From Myxococcales bacterium (GTDB lineage: Bacteria; Myxococcota_A; Polyangia; Palsa-1104; JAEUJZ01): a DNA stretch of 64,000 bases. Every line of letters begins with the position of its first letter. The first letter of the stretch is position 1. The stretch lies in the NCBI GenBank assembly GCA_016794365.1, contig JAEUKB010000017.1, forward strand, positions 1 to 64,000, read 5' to 3'. Below, one piece after another: positions 27,946 through 36,737 of the stretch. Below the pieces are notes generated by a model. The model was not told the origin of the DNA, did no database searches, and was given only the letters and a program-made list of their open reading frames with translations. A program made the position numbers and the translations under genes.

Positions 27946-28989
27946 ATGCTGACCCTGCTTGTATTGGTCATCGCCGTCGCACTCATCTTCGATTACATCA
28001 ATGGCTTTCATGACGCAGCCAACGCGATTGCGACGGTGGTTTCAACGGGAGTTTTGCCTGTTCGGACCGCTGTGCTCTTGGCTGCGGCGCTCGACTTTAC
28101 GGGCGCACTGACGGGAACAGCGGTTGCGAAGACCATCGCAGCGGGCTTTGCGGATCCCAAGCTGGTCAGCCAGGTTGTGGTGCTGTCAGCACTGTGCGGT
28201 GCGTGCTTTTGGAACCTGTTTACGTGGTGGTTTGGCATTCCGTCTAGCTCGTCGCATGCGCTGATTGGCTCACTCGCTGGAGCAGTGGTTGCGCGCGGTG
28301 GCTTTTCGGCGTTCAACTGGGCGGCGCTTCAGCGCAAGGTGCTGGTTCCGCTGATTACGTCACCGGCTGCGGGATTTTTTATCGCGCTGAGCCTGATGAT
28401 TGCGCTGACTTGGCTGCTGCGACGCTCGAGAGCAGCGACGGTGAATCGCATGTCTCGACGGGCACAGCTCATCTCATCGAGCCTGATGGCGTTTGCGCAC
28501 GGCTCAAACGATGCCCAAAAGTCGATGGGCATCATCACGCTGGCGCTGCTGTCGTTTGTTGCGAGCGGCGACGGTCATCATCTTCCTACGTGGATGCTTC
28601 CCAAACAGTCGGGCGCGCAGTGGGGCGTGCCGCTGTGGGTGGTGATTGCGTGTGCCAGTGCCATCGCGCTGGGAACGGCGGCTGGAGGACAGCGCATCAT
28701 CAAGACGATGGGCAGCAAGATCATTCGGATCTCTCCGATTCAAGGCTGCGTCGCGGAGACTTCGGGCGGTCTGACGATCCTGTTTGCGAGCTGGCTGGGC
28801 ATTCCGGTTTCGACGACGCACTGTATCTCGGCGAGCATCATGGGCGTCGGTGCAGCAAAGCGTTTGTCAGCGGTGCGCTGGGGCGTGGCGGGCAACATCG
28901 TGACGGCGTGGGTGCTGACTGTGCCCATCTCCGGTGCGGTGTCATTCGGAATGTATCGTCTGCTGGCTTATTTGTTCGCGACCAGCTAG
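27946..28989 (+). CDS. PiT family inorganic phosphate transporter
   Basis: 347 residues, about 10 membrane segments. Both PiT signature repeats are present: DYINGFHDAANAIATVVSTG near the N-terminus and AHGSNDAQKSMGIITLALL near residue 190, plus the SSSHALIGSLAG and STTHCISASIMG halves. It is of the short type without the long central loop of E. coli PitA. It imports phosphate (probably as metal-phosphate) using the ion gradient. GAGGAGA precedes the ATG. Paired with the DUF47 gene immediately upstream. Confidence 0.95.
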   Translation: MLTLLVLVIAVALIFDYINGFHDAANAIATVVSTGVLPVRTAVLLAAALDFTGALTGTAVAKTIAAGFADPKLVSQVVVLSALCGACFWNLFTWWFGIPSSSSHALIGSLAGAVVARGGFSAFNWAALQRKVLVPLITSPAAGFFIALSLMIALTWLLRRSRAATVNRMSRRAQLISSSLMAFAHGSNDAQKSMGIITLALLSFVASGDGHHLPTWMLPKQSGAQWGVPLWVVIACASAIALGTAAGGQRIIKTMGSKIIRISPIQGCVAETSGGLTILFASWLGIPVSTTHCISASIMGVGAAKRLSAVRWGVAGNIVTAWVLTVPISGAVSFGMYRLLAYLFATS

Positions 28990-29001
28990 CTTCCCCTCGT
29001 C

Positions 29002-30480
29002 ATGTTGCAGTGTGCGGAGTGCTTGACGCGCTATGCGGACGGCACACAGGCTTGTCCGCTCGACGGAGGAGCGCTGCAAGCGGTGGCGCCCGCCGGAGAC
29101 TACGGTCAAGGTGTTACACCCCACTTGTCAGCGACGGTTCCGATTGGTCGTTCGACGGTGGGGACGAGCCCGCAGGACTCTCCGGATCCGCTGACCGACG
29201 AAATCTTGGGTGGAAAGCTCAAGGTTGTGCGTCGGATCGGGCAGGGCGGAATGGGCACGGTCTACGTCGCAGAGCACCTGATCCTGCACAAGTCCGTCGC
29301 GGTGAAGGTGTTAAACGCGCAGCTGGCCTTGACGCCGGACTTGGTGTCGCGGCTGCACAGTGAAGCGCGGCTGGCCTCGTCGATTTCTTCGCCGCACATC
29401 GTCGAGGTCTTTGATGTGGGAGCGACGCCCGATGGTCGTCCCTACGTCGAGATGGAGCTTCTCATCGGGGAGAGCTTGGCCCAGCGACTGGCCCGCTGCT
29501 CTGCGCTGTCGGAATCGGACACGCTGCACATTGGAATTCAGCTGGCGACGGCACTGTCAGCGGCACACGAGAGCGGAGTCCTTCATCGCGACATCAAGCC
29601 GGAAAACATCTTTCTGTGTGCTCGCGACGGAGGCGACTTTGTGAAGCTGCTCGACTTTGGGATTGCCAAAGCGGCGCGAATTGCTGAAGAGCCTCGGCTG
29701 ACCCGAACCGGTGCCATTTTGGGAACGCCGCTGTATATGAGCCCGGAGCAAGTGCGCGGTGACTCGCTGGATCCGCGTGCCGATGTCTACGGGCTGGGCG
29801 TGGTGCTGTATGAGTGCCTGACCGGCAGCGTTCCACACTGCGCCGCGAGCTATCTGTCGGTGGTGGCCAAGATCTTGACGGAGTCGGCAGAGCCTCCGTC
29901 GCAGCGCTGTCCCGATCGGCAGATTTCGCTGTCGCTGGAATACATCGTGATGCGAGCCATGGCACGCGAGCGTGACGAGCGCTATCCGACGATGAGCGCG
30001 CTGCTGGATGATCTTCATCGCTTTGCCCAAGGTCTGCCTCCGCTGGTGATGCCGGACGCGCAGAAAGAGCCGTCGCTCGATGCACAAGGACTTGGGACCG
30101 CGCTGTGGAAGATGCTGCTCGGTGGTGGTGTGCTGCTGCTTGTGCTGGGGCTGTTTGGGTCTCGGCTGTGGTGGACCCAGCGCACCCAGAGTTCGGTTCC
30201 ATCCGTCAGCACGTCGGTTCCCATCGCTCATTCGACGACAGAAGCCAGCGTCGCACAGGTTCCACCGCAAGAAGAAGCGATGGCTGCGCCTTCGACGCCG
30301 CCCGTCAGTGAGCGCGCGATGGAGCCTTCGGACAGTCGTCGCAGCGGTTCCAGCACGCGCCGAAGCGGCACTCGGACCGAGCCGCGTCCGACGCAGAAGC
30401 CGTTTTTGCAAGATCCGCTGGGTGAAGAGCAAGCACCGAACCCGTTTGTGCTGATGCCGGACCTTGGGGTCAGGCGCTGA
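29002..30480 (+). CDS. Membrane-anchored Ser/Thr protein kinase
   Basis: 492 residues. A short Cys-containing head (CAEC...ACPLDG), frequent in myxobacterial kinases, precedes a full Hanks kinase domain at about 70-345: Gly loop GQGGMGTVY, Lys in VAVKVL, HRDIKPENIFL, DFG and GTPLYMSPEQVRGD. One membrane helix (about 368-390) separates it from a Ser/Thr/Pro/Arg-rich ~100-residue tail that would be periplasmic and has no recognised sensor domain. It begins 12 bp after the PiT stop, so it may be co-transcribed with phosphate uptake genes. Confidence 0.93.
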   Translation: MLQCAECLTRYADGTQACPLDGGALQAVAPAGDYGQGVTPHLSATVPIGRSTVGTSPQDSPDPLTDEILGGKLKVVRRIGQGGMGTVYVAEHLILHKSVAVKVLNAQLALTPDLVSRLHSEARLASSISSPHIVEVFDVGATPDGRPYVEMELLIGESLAQRLARCSALSESDTLHIGIQLATALSAAHESGVLHRDIKPENIFLCARDGGDFVKLLDFGIAKAARIAEEPRLTRTGAILGTPLYMSPEQVRGDSLDPRADVYGLGVVLYECLTGSVPHCAASYLSVVAKILTESAEPPSQRCPDRQISLSLEYIVMRAMARERDERYPTMSALLDDLHRFAQGLPPLVMPDAQKEPSLDAQGLGTALWKMLLGGGVLLLVLGLFGSRLWWTQRTQSSVPSVSTSVPIAHSTTEASVAQVPPQEEAMAAPSTPPVSERAMEPSDSRRSGSSTRRSGTRTEPRPTQKPFLQDPLGEEQAPNPFVLMPDLGVRR

Positions 30481-30494
30481 CGTGATACAAATCG

Positions 30495-30519
30495 GCACCT
30501 GCTCTTACCTGTGAGGTGC
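30495..30519 (+). promoter_or_regulatory. Hairpin covering the ribosome-binding site of the amidase gene
   Basis: GCACCT (30495-30500) pairs with AGGTGC (30514-30519) across a 13-nt loop. The 3' arm contains most of the GAGGTG Shine-Dalgarno (30513-30518) for the ATG at 30523. If it forms, it would limit translation initiation. It is a short stem and could be chance. Confidence 0.3.
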
Positions 30520-30522
30520 GCT

Positions 30523-31905
30523 ATGTCTTCGTCGCTCATTCGCTCGTGTGCCGTTGCGCCGCTCTTTGTGCTGTCGCTTGTGGGCTGTGGACTGGATGAA
30601 CCCGCGCTCATCGCGGACACCGATTCACTGCCGGATTTGAAGCCAGGCACGATGCCGGATCAGTCGTCCAAGATCGATCCCGAGTGCCCGGCAGATCTCG
30701 TCTGTGAAGACATTCCTGCGGCCTATAAAGTTCGGGATGCAGCGACGGGAAGTTACGGAAACTACGACGTGGCCAATCGTCCGATGGACGGCCAAGCGAT
30801 TCGCTACATCGTGATTCACACCACCGAAGGTCGCTGGGACGGCGTGGTGTCACACTTTCAAAATCCGTCAGCGAGCGCATCAGCCCACTATTTGGTGGGA
30901 TCTTCGACGGGACGCGTGGCGAAGTTTGTGTCGCCCAAGCACGTCGCGTGGCACGCGGGCAACTGGTACTTCAACATGCACTCGATTGGGATCGAGCACG
31001 AAGCGGTCGCGATCGAAGGCAAGATGTGGTTCACCGACGCGATGTACGAAGCATCCGCCAAGCTGGTCAGGCACTTGGCGCAGAGCTACGGCGTGCCGCT
31101 CGATCGCGAGCACATCATCGGTCACGACGAGATCCCTGGCGTGACCGCCGCTCGGCAGTCGGGCATGCACTGGGATCCGGGACCGTACTGGGACTGGGAT
31201 CGCTACATGCAACTTCTGCGTGCGCCGCTGCCCAGTGACGTAGATCCCGGACAGAGCGGATCCCCGATTGTGCTGCGTCCCGGCTATGCAACGAACTTGC
31301 AGAAAGGCTCGTACTGCTTCGGTTCGTCGGGCATGGACTGTCGCGATGTCGCAGAAGCACCGGCGAACTTTGTGTACCTGCGCACGGCTGCAGACCCGAT
31401 GGCTCCGCTTGTGGAAAACCAGTACCTCAAAGGCTGGCCCGGCGACCGCTTGAACAACTGGGGCACGAAGCTCGGCACCGGACCGATGTATGTCTTGGCG
31501 GAACAAAAAGGCGACTGGTCAGCGATCTTTTTTGGCGGTCAAAAGGCGTGGTTCCAAAACCCCGGACGCAGCCTGACGCGCAAAGCGAGCGCGATGATGA
31601 TCACGCCGAAGAGCGGGCTGTCGTCGGCTCCGGTGTATGGCGTGGCGTATCCCCAAGATGCGGCGTACATGCCGCCGACCAAGCCGGTTGCGATGGAAAA
31701 GATCTACGACGTGCCGGCAGGACAGCGGTATGCGCTCGCGGCTCGTACGACGGGCGACTACTACTGGGCCAAGGAATGGGTGAAAAGCTACGATCCGAGC
31801 AAGCTGATCGTGGTCAAAGATGGCACCGAGTACTTCCAGATCCACTTCAACCATCGGGTCGCTTGGGTGCGTGCTGCGGACTTTGAGCTGGTTTCGACGC
31901 CGTAA
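30523..31905 (+). CDS. N-acetylmuramoyl-L-alanine amidase lipoprotein (Amidase_2)
   Basis: 460 residues with a lipobox (LVGC). The Amidase_2 domain (about 85-240) shows the zinc ligands and surroundings: YIVIHTTEG, SAHYLVG, VAWHAGNWYFN, IGIEHEA and a C-terminal HIIGHDEIPG...H-W-D-PG. The last ~200 residues contain SH3-like strand repeats (LAEQKGDWSAIFFGGQKAWF, HFNHRVAWVRAADFELV) that probably bind peptidoglycan. It should cleave the MurNAc-L-Ala bond at the cell envelope, in wall turnover or predation. It begins 42 bp after the kinase stop. Confidence 0.92.
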   Translation: MSSSLIRSCAVAPLFVLSLVGCGLDEPALIADTDSLPDLKPGTMPDQSSKIDPECPADLVCEDIPAAYKVRDAATGSYGNYDVANRPMDGQAIRYIVIHTTEGRWDGVVSHFQNPSASASAHYLVGSSTGRVAKFVSPKHVAWHAGNWYFNMHSIGIEHEAVAIEGKMWFTDAMYEASAKLVRHLAQSYGVPLDREHIIGHDEIPGVTAARQSGMHWDPGPYWDWDRYMQLLRAPLPSDVDPGQSGSPIVLRPGYATNLQKGSYCFGSSGMDCRDVAEAPANFVYLRTAADPMAPLVENQYLKGWPGDRLNNWGTKLGTGPMYVLAEQKGDWSAIFFGGQKAWFQNPGRSLTRKASAMMITPKSGLSSAPVYGVAYPQDAAYMPPTKPVAMEKIYDVPAGQRYALAARTTGDYYWAKEWVKSYDPSKLIVVKDGTEYFQIHFNHRVAWVRAADFELVSTP

Positions 31906-31925
31906 GCCCAGCTTGGCCCATTCAT

Positions 31926-31965
31926 CCCCAGTAAGCCCAAGTAAGCCCCAGTAAGCCCAAGTAGG
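31926..31965. repeat. 20-bp tandem repeat, two units
   Basis: CCCCAGTAAGCCCAAGTAAG at 31926-31945 recurs at 31946-31965 with one change. Each unit is itself two CCC(C/A)AGTAAG decamers. It lies 20 bp after the amidase stop and 110 bp before the S46 peptidase gene. It is not a terminator hairpin. Possibly a slippage-prone spacer. Confidence 0.85.
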
Positions 31966-32078
31966 TAAGCCGCCCTGCGACTCTCTGGCTCGTCCACCAC
32001 GACGCTTGACAGCGTGCGCTTCTCTGGAAAATGCTTTCGTTTTCAGCTCGCTAGTCGATCAGCGCCCCAGGAGGCCGA

Positions 32079-34229
32079 ATGTCCATCGCTCTGCATCCGC
32101 CGTCCGCAGACCAACCACGAGCCGTGTCTCGTCAGATGGTTGGCATGGGCTGCGCGCTTCTTCTGTCGCTGTACGCGTCCCAAGCACGGAGCGACGAAGG
32201 GATGTGGACGCTCACGGAGTTTCCGCGCGAGCGCATCTTGCGAAAGTACGGCTTTCACGCGAGCGATGAGTGGCTGAAAAAAGTCCAGCTTGCGTCGCTA
32301 CGCCTCGCGGATGGCTGCTCGGGTGCCTTTGTGTCGGATCAAGGTCTGGTGCTCAGCAACCATCACTGCATCAGCGAGTGCATCGTCGAGCAGTCCTCAC
32401 AAGCGCGCGATCTTCATCGCATGGGCTACTACGCAGCGACGCCTGCGAGTGAGCTGAAGTGTTCGTCGATGGAGCTCAACCAGCTTCTCGAGATTGAAGA
32501 TGTGACGGCGAAGCTGCAAGCCGCCACAAGCGGTCTGCCCGATGCCGAGTTCGGTAGTGCGCTGCGACGAGAGATCAGCAACATCGAGACGGCGTGTGCC
32601 AGCAGCACCAAGCTACGCTGCGATGTGGTGTCGCTCTATCACGGCGGCAAGTACCACCTATATAAGTACAAGCGCTATTCCGATGTGCGGCTGGTGTTTT
32701 TGCCAGAGACGGGAACCGCGCGCTTTGGTGGCGATCCCGACAACTTCAACTATCCGCGCTACTCGCTCGATGTGTCGTTTCTGCGGGTGTACGAAAACGG
32801 GCAGCCGCTCAAAACGACCAGCTACTTTCCAGTCAGTCCGATTGGTGTCGCGCCCGGTGAGCTGGTGTTTTCGACGGGAAATCCAGGCACGACGCAGCGT
32901 CTGATGACGGTGTCGCAGCTTGAGTTTGTGCGCGATGTGTCCAATCCCGAGCTGCTGCTGTATTTGGCTGAGCTGCGCGGGCACTTGCTCGAGTTTGCGC
33001 GGCTGGGACCGGAGCAAAAGCGCATCAGCACCGAGTCGCTGTACGACGTAGAAAACTGGTACAAGTCGCTGCTCGGTCAGCAAGAGACGCTGATCAATCG
33101 CAACTTCCTGTTGGCCAAGCGCTCGTCGGAAGAAGCGCTGCGTGCGCAGGTTTCGCAAAATCCCGACTGGCAGAAGCGCTTTGGCGGAGCGTGGGATGCG
33201 CTGGCTCGCTCACAAGATGAGCTGCGCAAGATCTACAAAGAGCATGCGCTGCTGGAAGTCGGTCGCGCATTTCATTCGACGCTGTTTCACTACGCACGAC
33301 AGCTTGTACGCAGTGCAGAAGAGCGGCAGCGTCCGTCGGATCAGCGCTTGGGTGAATATCGCGACTCGGCGCTTCAATCGATGACGCACACGCTGCTGGC
33401 TCACTCGACGCTGTATCCGCAGCTTGAGATCCTTCAGCTTTCGTATTCGCTGCGCAAGCTGCGCGAGGCGCTCGGACCGAATCATCCGTTTATCAAAGAG
33501 ACGTTCGGACCGTATTCTCCCGAAGAGATTGCGCGCAACTTGGTCAGCGGTTCGCGCTTGGCCGATGCGTCGGTGCGCAAAGCGCTATGGGACGGTGGAT
33601 CCAAAGCGGTGGCAGCTTCGACGGACCCGATGATTCGCTTTGCCCGAGCGGTGGACGGACAGTCGCGGCTGATTCGCAAGCTCTACCAAGACAACGTCGA
33701 GTCGGTGGTCAAAAAGAACTCAGAGCTGGTCGCGCAAGCGCTGTTCGCGGTGCAAGGCACGTCGGTCTATCCCGATGCGACGTTTTCGCTGCGTGTGACG
33801 TACGGAACGGTGCGCGGCTATAAAGATCTGGGCCAAGAGCTTCAGCCGATCACGCTGCTCAGCGGAGCGTTTGACCGTCACACCGGACGCGAGCCGTTTG
33901 TGCTGCCGGGATCGTGGCTTTCCGCCAAAGGACGCGTGAAGGCTTCGACTCCGCTCAACTTTGTGAGCACGCTCGACATCATCGGCGGAAACTCGGGCAG
34001 TCCGGTGCTAAACCGCGACGCGCAAGTGGTCGGTGTGGTGTTCGACGGAAACGTGCAGTCGCTCGGTGGTGCGTTCTTTTACGACGATACGGCGAATCGC
34101 GCGGTGTCGGTTCACTCGGCGGGACTGCTGGAAGTGCTCAAAGGCATCTACAACGCGCAGCCGCTGGTCAAAGAGCTGGAAAAAGCGGCGAGCACAGCTT
34201 CAACGTCTTCGTCAGCGAACAAGCGCTAG
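32079..34229 (+). CDS. S46 family dipeptidyl-peptidase (DPP7/DPP11 type)
   Basis: 716 residues, the normal S46 length. A signal peptide ends near SQARS. The serine-protease elements are in place: His in VLSNHHCISE (about residue 95), Asp in GGDPDNFNYPRYSLDVSFLRVY, and Ser in IIGGNSGSPVLN near residue 660. The residue 18 positions after the catalytic Ser is Gly (VVFDGN). In characterised S46 enzymes Gly at that site marks DPP7-like preference for hydrophobic P1 and Arg marks DPP11 specificity for Asp/Glu. It should release dipeptides from peptides in the periplasm. AGGAGG precedes ATG 32079. Confidence 0.93.
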   Translation: MSIALHPPSADQPRAVSRQMVGMGCALLLSLYASQARSDEGMWTLTEFPRERILRKYGFHASDEWLKKVQLASLRLADGCSGAFVSDQGLVLSNHHCISECIVEQSSQARDLHRMGYYAATPASELKCSSMELNQLLEIEDVTAKLQAATSGLPDAEFGSALRREISNIETACASSTKLRCDVVSLYHGGKYHLYKYKRYSDVRLVFLPETGTARFGGDPDNFNYPRYSLDVSFLRVYENGQPLKTTSYFPVSPIGVAPGELVFSTGNPGTTQRLMTVSQLEFVRDVSNPELLLYLAELRGHLLEFARLGPEQKRISTESLYDVENWYKSLLGQQETLINRNFLLAKRSSEEALRAQVSQNPDWQKRFGGAWDALARSQDELRKIYKEHALLEVGRAFHSTLFHYARQLVRSAEERQRPSDQRLGEYRDSALQSMTHTLLAHSTLYPQLEILQLSYSLRKLREALGPNHPFIKETFGPYSPEEIARNLVSGSRLADASVRKALWDGGSKAVAASTDPMIRFARAVDGQSRLIRKLYQDNVESVVKKNSELVAQALFAVQGTSVYPDATFSLRVTYGTVRGYKDLGQELQPITLLSGAFDRHTGREPFVLPGSWLSAKGRVKASTPLNFVSTLDIIGGNSGSPVLNRDAQVVGVVFDGNVQSLGGAFFYDDTANRAVSVHSAGLLEVLKGIYNAQPLVKELEKAASTASTSSSANKR

Positions 34230-34231
34230 CC

Positions 34232-34954
34232 ATGACCGTCGATCCTGTGCGGCTTCAGCGTCTGGTCAGCGAGCTGTCGAGCGATCCGCGCTATGCGCGT
34301 GGCTCGAAGCGCTTTCCACTTCCGATTGCTGATGCTGAAGCGACGGAAATTGTCGCTGCGCTCGCGGAAGAGTTCGACGAAGGTGTCACCGTCCGCGCAG
34401 AGCACGCAGCGCGCCAAGGTCTGCGGATTCACTGTCATCCCGGCTGTACGTCGTGCTGCGAGATCCTGGTGACGTGTTATCTGCCCGAAGCGCTGCGAAT
34501 CGTCGCGTTTTTGAAGCAGCCCGAGCAGGCAGAGACGAAAGCCGCGTTCTTGGCTGCGTATCCAGCCTGGAAAGCGCGCGCCGGACGTGCATCTGAGCAG
34601 GCGATGGCCGCGTTTGTCCAAGGTCAGCAAGCGCAGCTCGATGCGATTCATCTGGAACACTTTCGCAGAGCGATTCCGTGCGCGTTTCTGCGCGATGGCC
34701 GGTGCAGCATCTATCCGGTAAGACCGCTCGGCTGTCGCAATGCACACGCGCTGGACACGAGCGCGCACTGCGTGGCCGATCCTCCGTTGGGCAAGCCCGC
34801 ACAAGCGGTGGACTTTGTGCCGCTCACTCGGCTGTTACAGAACGCGACGCAGCTCTTTCATGCGATCCACAACGCCAAGAGCAGCGAGCGCCACGGCCAA
34901 AAGTCGGTGTGCGAAGCGGTCTACGAGCTACTGACGCGTCCGCCGCGACGCTGA
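34232..34954 (+). CDS. YkgJ-type cysteine cluster protein
   Basis: 240 residues. CHPGCTSCCEILVTC near residue 70 and CAFLRDGRCSIYPVRPLGCR near residue 155 match the CxxxCxxCC...C...C...RPxxCR pattern of the YkgJ/zinc- or iron-sulphur-binding Cys-cluster family, function unknown. The ATG at 34232 follows the S46 stop by 2 nt, so the two are probably one transcript. The 3' end overlaps the convergent SDR gene by 27 bp, an uncommon tail-to-tail overlap of two well-supported genes. Confidence 0.85.
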   Translation: MTVDPVRLQRLVSELSSDPRYARGSKRFPLPIADAEATEIVAALAEEFDEGVTVRAEHAARQGLRIHCHPGCTSCCEILVTCYLPEALRIVAFLKQPEQAETKAAFLAAYPAWKARAGRASEQAMAAFVQGQQAQLDAIHLEHFRRAIPCAFLRDGRCSIYPVRPLGCRNAHALDTSAHCVADPPLGKPAQAVDFVPLTRLLQNATQLFHAIHNAKSSERHGQKSVCEAVYELLTRPPRR

Positions 34955-36139
34955 GACCGACGGATCACGCTTTCCCCAGTCGCTATCGACGCAGAACTGA
35001 ATCAGTCGCTCGAAGTAGTGCGTCACCAAGGGAGGCTCAATGCCCGTGCCTACAAGCGCCGCTTTCACCTGCTGCGTATCGAACGACGCTTGATAGTTCA
35101 GATAGGGAACGTAGACGCGTCCAGCGTCGAGCGCTTGCCGTCGTTTGCCTCGGAACAAGAAGTTGAACACGGGTCGCACGTAGCGCTCAAAAGTCTCGAT
35201 TGGCACAAACAGTGGCTTGCGAACGCGGAAAAATGCCGCAGCCAGATCGAGCGCTTCGCCAATGGTTGTGCTGCTGTCGGGTCCAGCGGCCAGATGATAA
35301 CAGCCACCTTTGGTGTCACTTCGCTGGGATAGCTCCCAAATGGCTGCCGTCACGTAGTCGATGGGAACCATATCGACGATGCCAGCGCGCGACGCAGGCA
35401 CGATCGGAATCAGTCCGCGCGAAAACACCTTAAGCGGCCAGTACATGACCTTGAAGCTAGAGGTCTCGCCGGTCTTGGAGTTTCCGACGATGATCGACGG
35501 ACGAAACAGCGTGGCGCACAGTCCCTTTTCGCTCATCGCGCGACGGACCAGCGCTTCGGCTTCGGCCTTGGTCTGTTCGTAGGTGTTGTGAAACGACTGC
35601 TCGACGGTGAGATCGCTTTCCAAGATGCGACCTTTGCGGGTGCCAGCGACGAACGAAGTGCCGATGTAGCTCAGTCGGATGGGCTGACCGCTGGCGTGGA
35701 TTCGCTCGGTTAGGTCCAAGATGTGCTTGGTGCCGACGACGTTGATGAGCCGTGCTTCGGGCAGTGGCAAGTCGAATCGCACCGTCGCTGCGCCATGGAA
35801 AATGTGGGAAACGTGTTGAATCAGCGTCTCGTAGTCGCTCGGCTGAGTGCCCAGGTTCTGATGGCTGATGTCGCCGCTGATGGCACAGACGCGCTGAACT
35901 TTTGGCTCGTCGTGGCGCTCGTAGCCCAGCTCGATCAGGAGCTTTGTGAGCCGCGCACGCGCAGTCTCCGTCGGACGATCGGACACACTGCTGTCTTTTT
36001 CGTGCCCGCGAATCAAGCAATAGATCGTCTGCTGCGTCGGAAGCTCTTCGATGAGCTTCTTCAGCAGATCTCGACCTAGAAATCCCGTCGCTCCTGTGAG
36101 CAGCACCGCGCTCGGCATCCGATTCTCCTTCGACGACAT
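34928..36139 (-). CDS. Thioester-reductase-like SDR (NAD_binding_4 / acyl reductase family)
   Basis: 403 residues of extended SDR fold: nucleotide-binding VLLTGATGFLGRDLLKKL, later HGAATVRFDLPLPEARLINVVGT, Ser/Tyr/Lys-type active-site segment YIGTSF...NTYEQTKAEAE, and FRPSIIVGNSKTGE. These match the reductase domains of carboxylic-acid/fatty-acyl reductases and NRPS thioester reductases. It probably reduces an acyl thioester, substrate unknown. Last gene of a minus-strand run with an ABC transporter, EamA protein and KdsC-like phosphatase; 21 nt behind the latter. Confidence 0.85.
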   Translation of the reverse strand: MSSKENRMPSAVLLTGATGFLGRDLLKKLIEELPTQQTIYCLIRGHEKDSSVSDRPTETARARLTKLLIELGYERHDEPKVQRVCAISGDISHQNLGTQPSDYETLIQHVSHIFHGAATVRFDLPLPEARLINVVGTKHILDLTERIHASGQPIRLSYIGTSFVAGTRKGRILESDLTVEQSFHNTYEQTKAEAEALVRRAMSEKGLCATLFRPSIIVGNSKTGETSSFKVMYWPLKVFSRGLIPIVPASRAGIVDMVPIDYVTAAIWELSQRSDTKGGCYHLAAGPDSSTTIGEALDLAAAFFRVRKPLFVPIETFERYVRPVFNFLFRGKRRQALDAGRVYVPYLNYQASFDTQQVKAALVGTGIEPPLVTHYFERLIQFCVDSDWGKRDPSVSASRRTRQ

Positions 36140-36160
36140 GTAGGCGAAATGACTTGGTGT

Positions 36161-36700
36161 CTAGGTGTCTGCAAAGCGACGGATGAGGTCACAGACTTCG
36201 CGCACAGCTCCGCTGCCGCCGGGACGCTGCGTGACGTAATGAACGGCGCGACGAACCTCGGACACGGCATCGGGAACGGTGGCGGCAAAGCCAACTTGCG
36301 AAAGCAGAGCCAGATCCGACACTTCATCGCCGACAAACGCTGCGTGCTCGGGCTGAAGGGAAAGCTGCAAGAGAAGCGCGCGAAACGTGGCCACTTTGTC
36401 ACGCAGACCGAAGTAGGCATGCGCAATCCCGAGCGATTCCGCGCGCACGCGACCGGACAAGATGTTTCCTTCGGACAAGATCGCGACCTGGCGACCGGAC
36501 TGCTGAAGCAGCTTGATGCCAACTCCATCGCGGACCGAAAAGCGCTGACAGAAGCGCGCGTCGCCTTCACCGCCTGCAAAGTACAAGTGTCCGTCGCTGA
36601 GCACGCCATCAACATCCAAGCAGAGCAGGCGAATCGGTCGCAAGCGCGCAACCAAGTGCGGAGCCATCGTCGGCTGGTCATCGTCAAGAAGCGCAGACAT
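36161..36700 (-). CDS. kdsC: KdsC-like HAD phosphatase
   Basis: 179 residues, matching KdsC (3-deoxy-D-manno-octulosonate 8-phosphate phosphatase) in length and motifs: LLCLDVDGVLSDGHLYF (HAD motif I), FSVRDGVGIKLLQQSGRQVAILSEG (motif II) and AFVGDEVSDLALLSQVGFAATVPDA (motif IV). The C1-type HAD lacks a large cap, as expected. KdsC releases Kdo for LPS inner core. Related YrbI-like phosphatases with other sugar-acid substrates cannot be excluded because no other Kdo genes are nearby. ATG 36700 chosen; ATG 36667 is an alternative. Confidence 0.82.
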   Translation of the reverse strand: MSALLDDDQPTMAPHLVARLRPIRLLCLDVDGVLSDGHLYFAGGEGDARFCQRFSVRDGVGIKLLQQSGRQVAILSEGNILSGRVRAESLGIAHAYFGLRDKVATFRALLLQLSLQPEHAAFVGDEVSDLALLSQVGFAATVPDAVSEVRRAVHYVTQRPGGSGAVREVCDLIRRFADT

Positions 36701-36737
36701 GGCGGCAGAGTATGTCAAATCATGCAGCGTGAGGGAA

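Noticed and set aside
31926..31965. Intrinsic terminator of the amidase gene
   Set aside because: The repeats are direct, not inverted, and no T-run follows.
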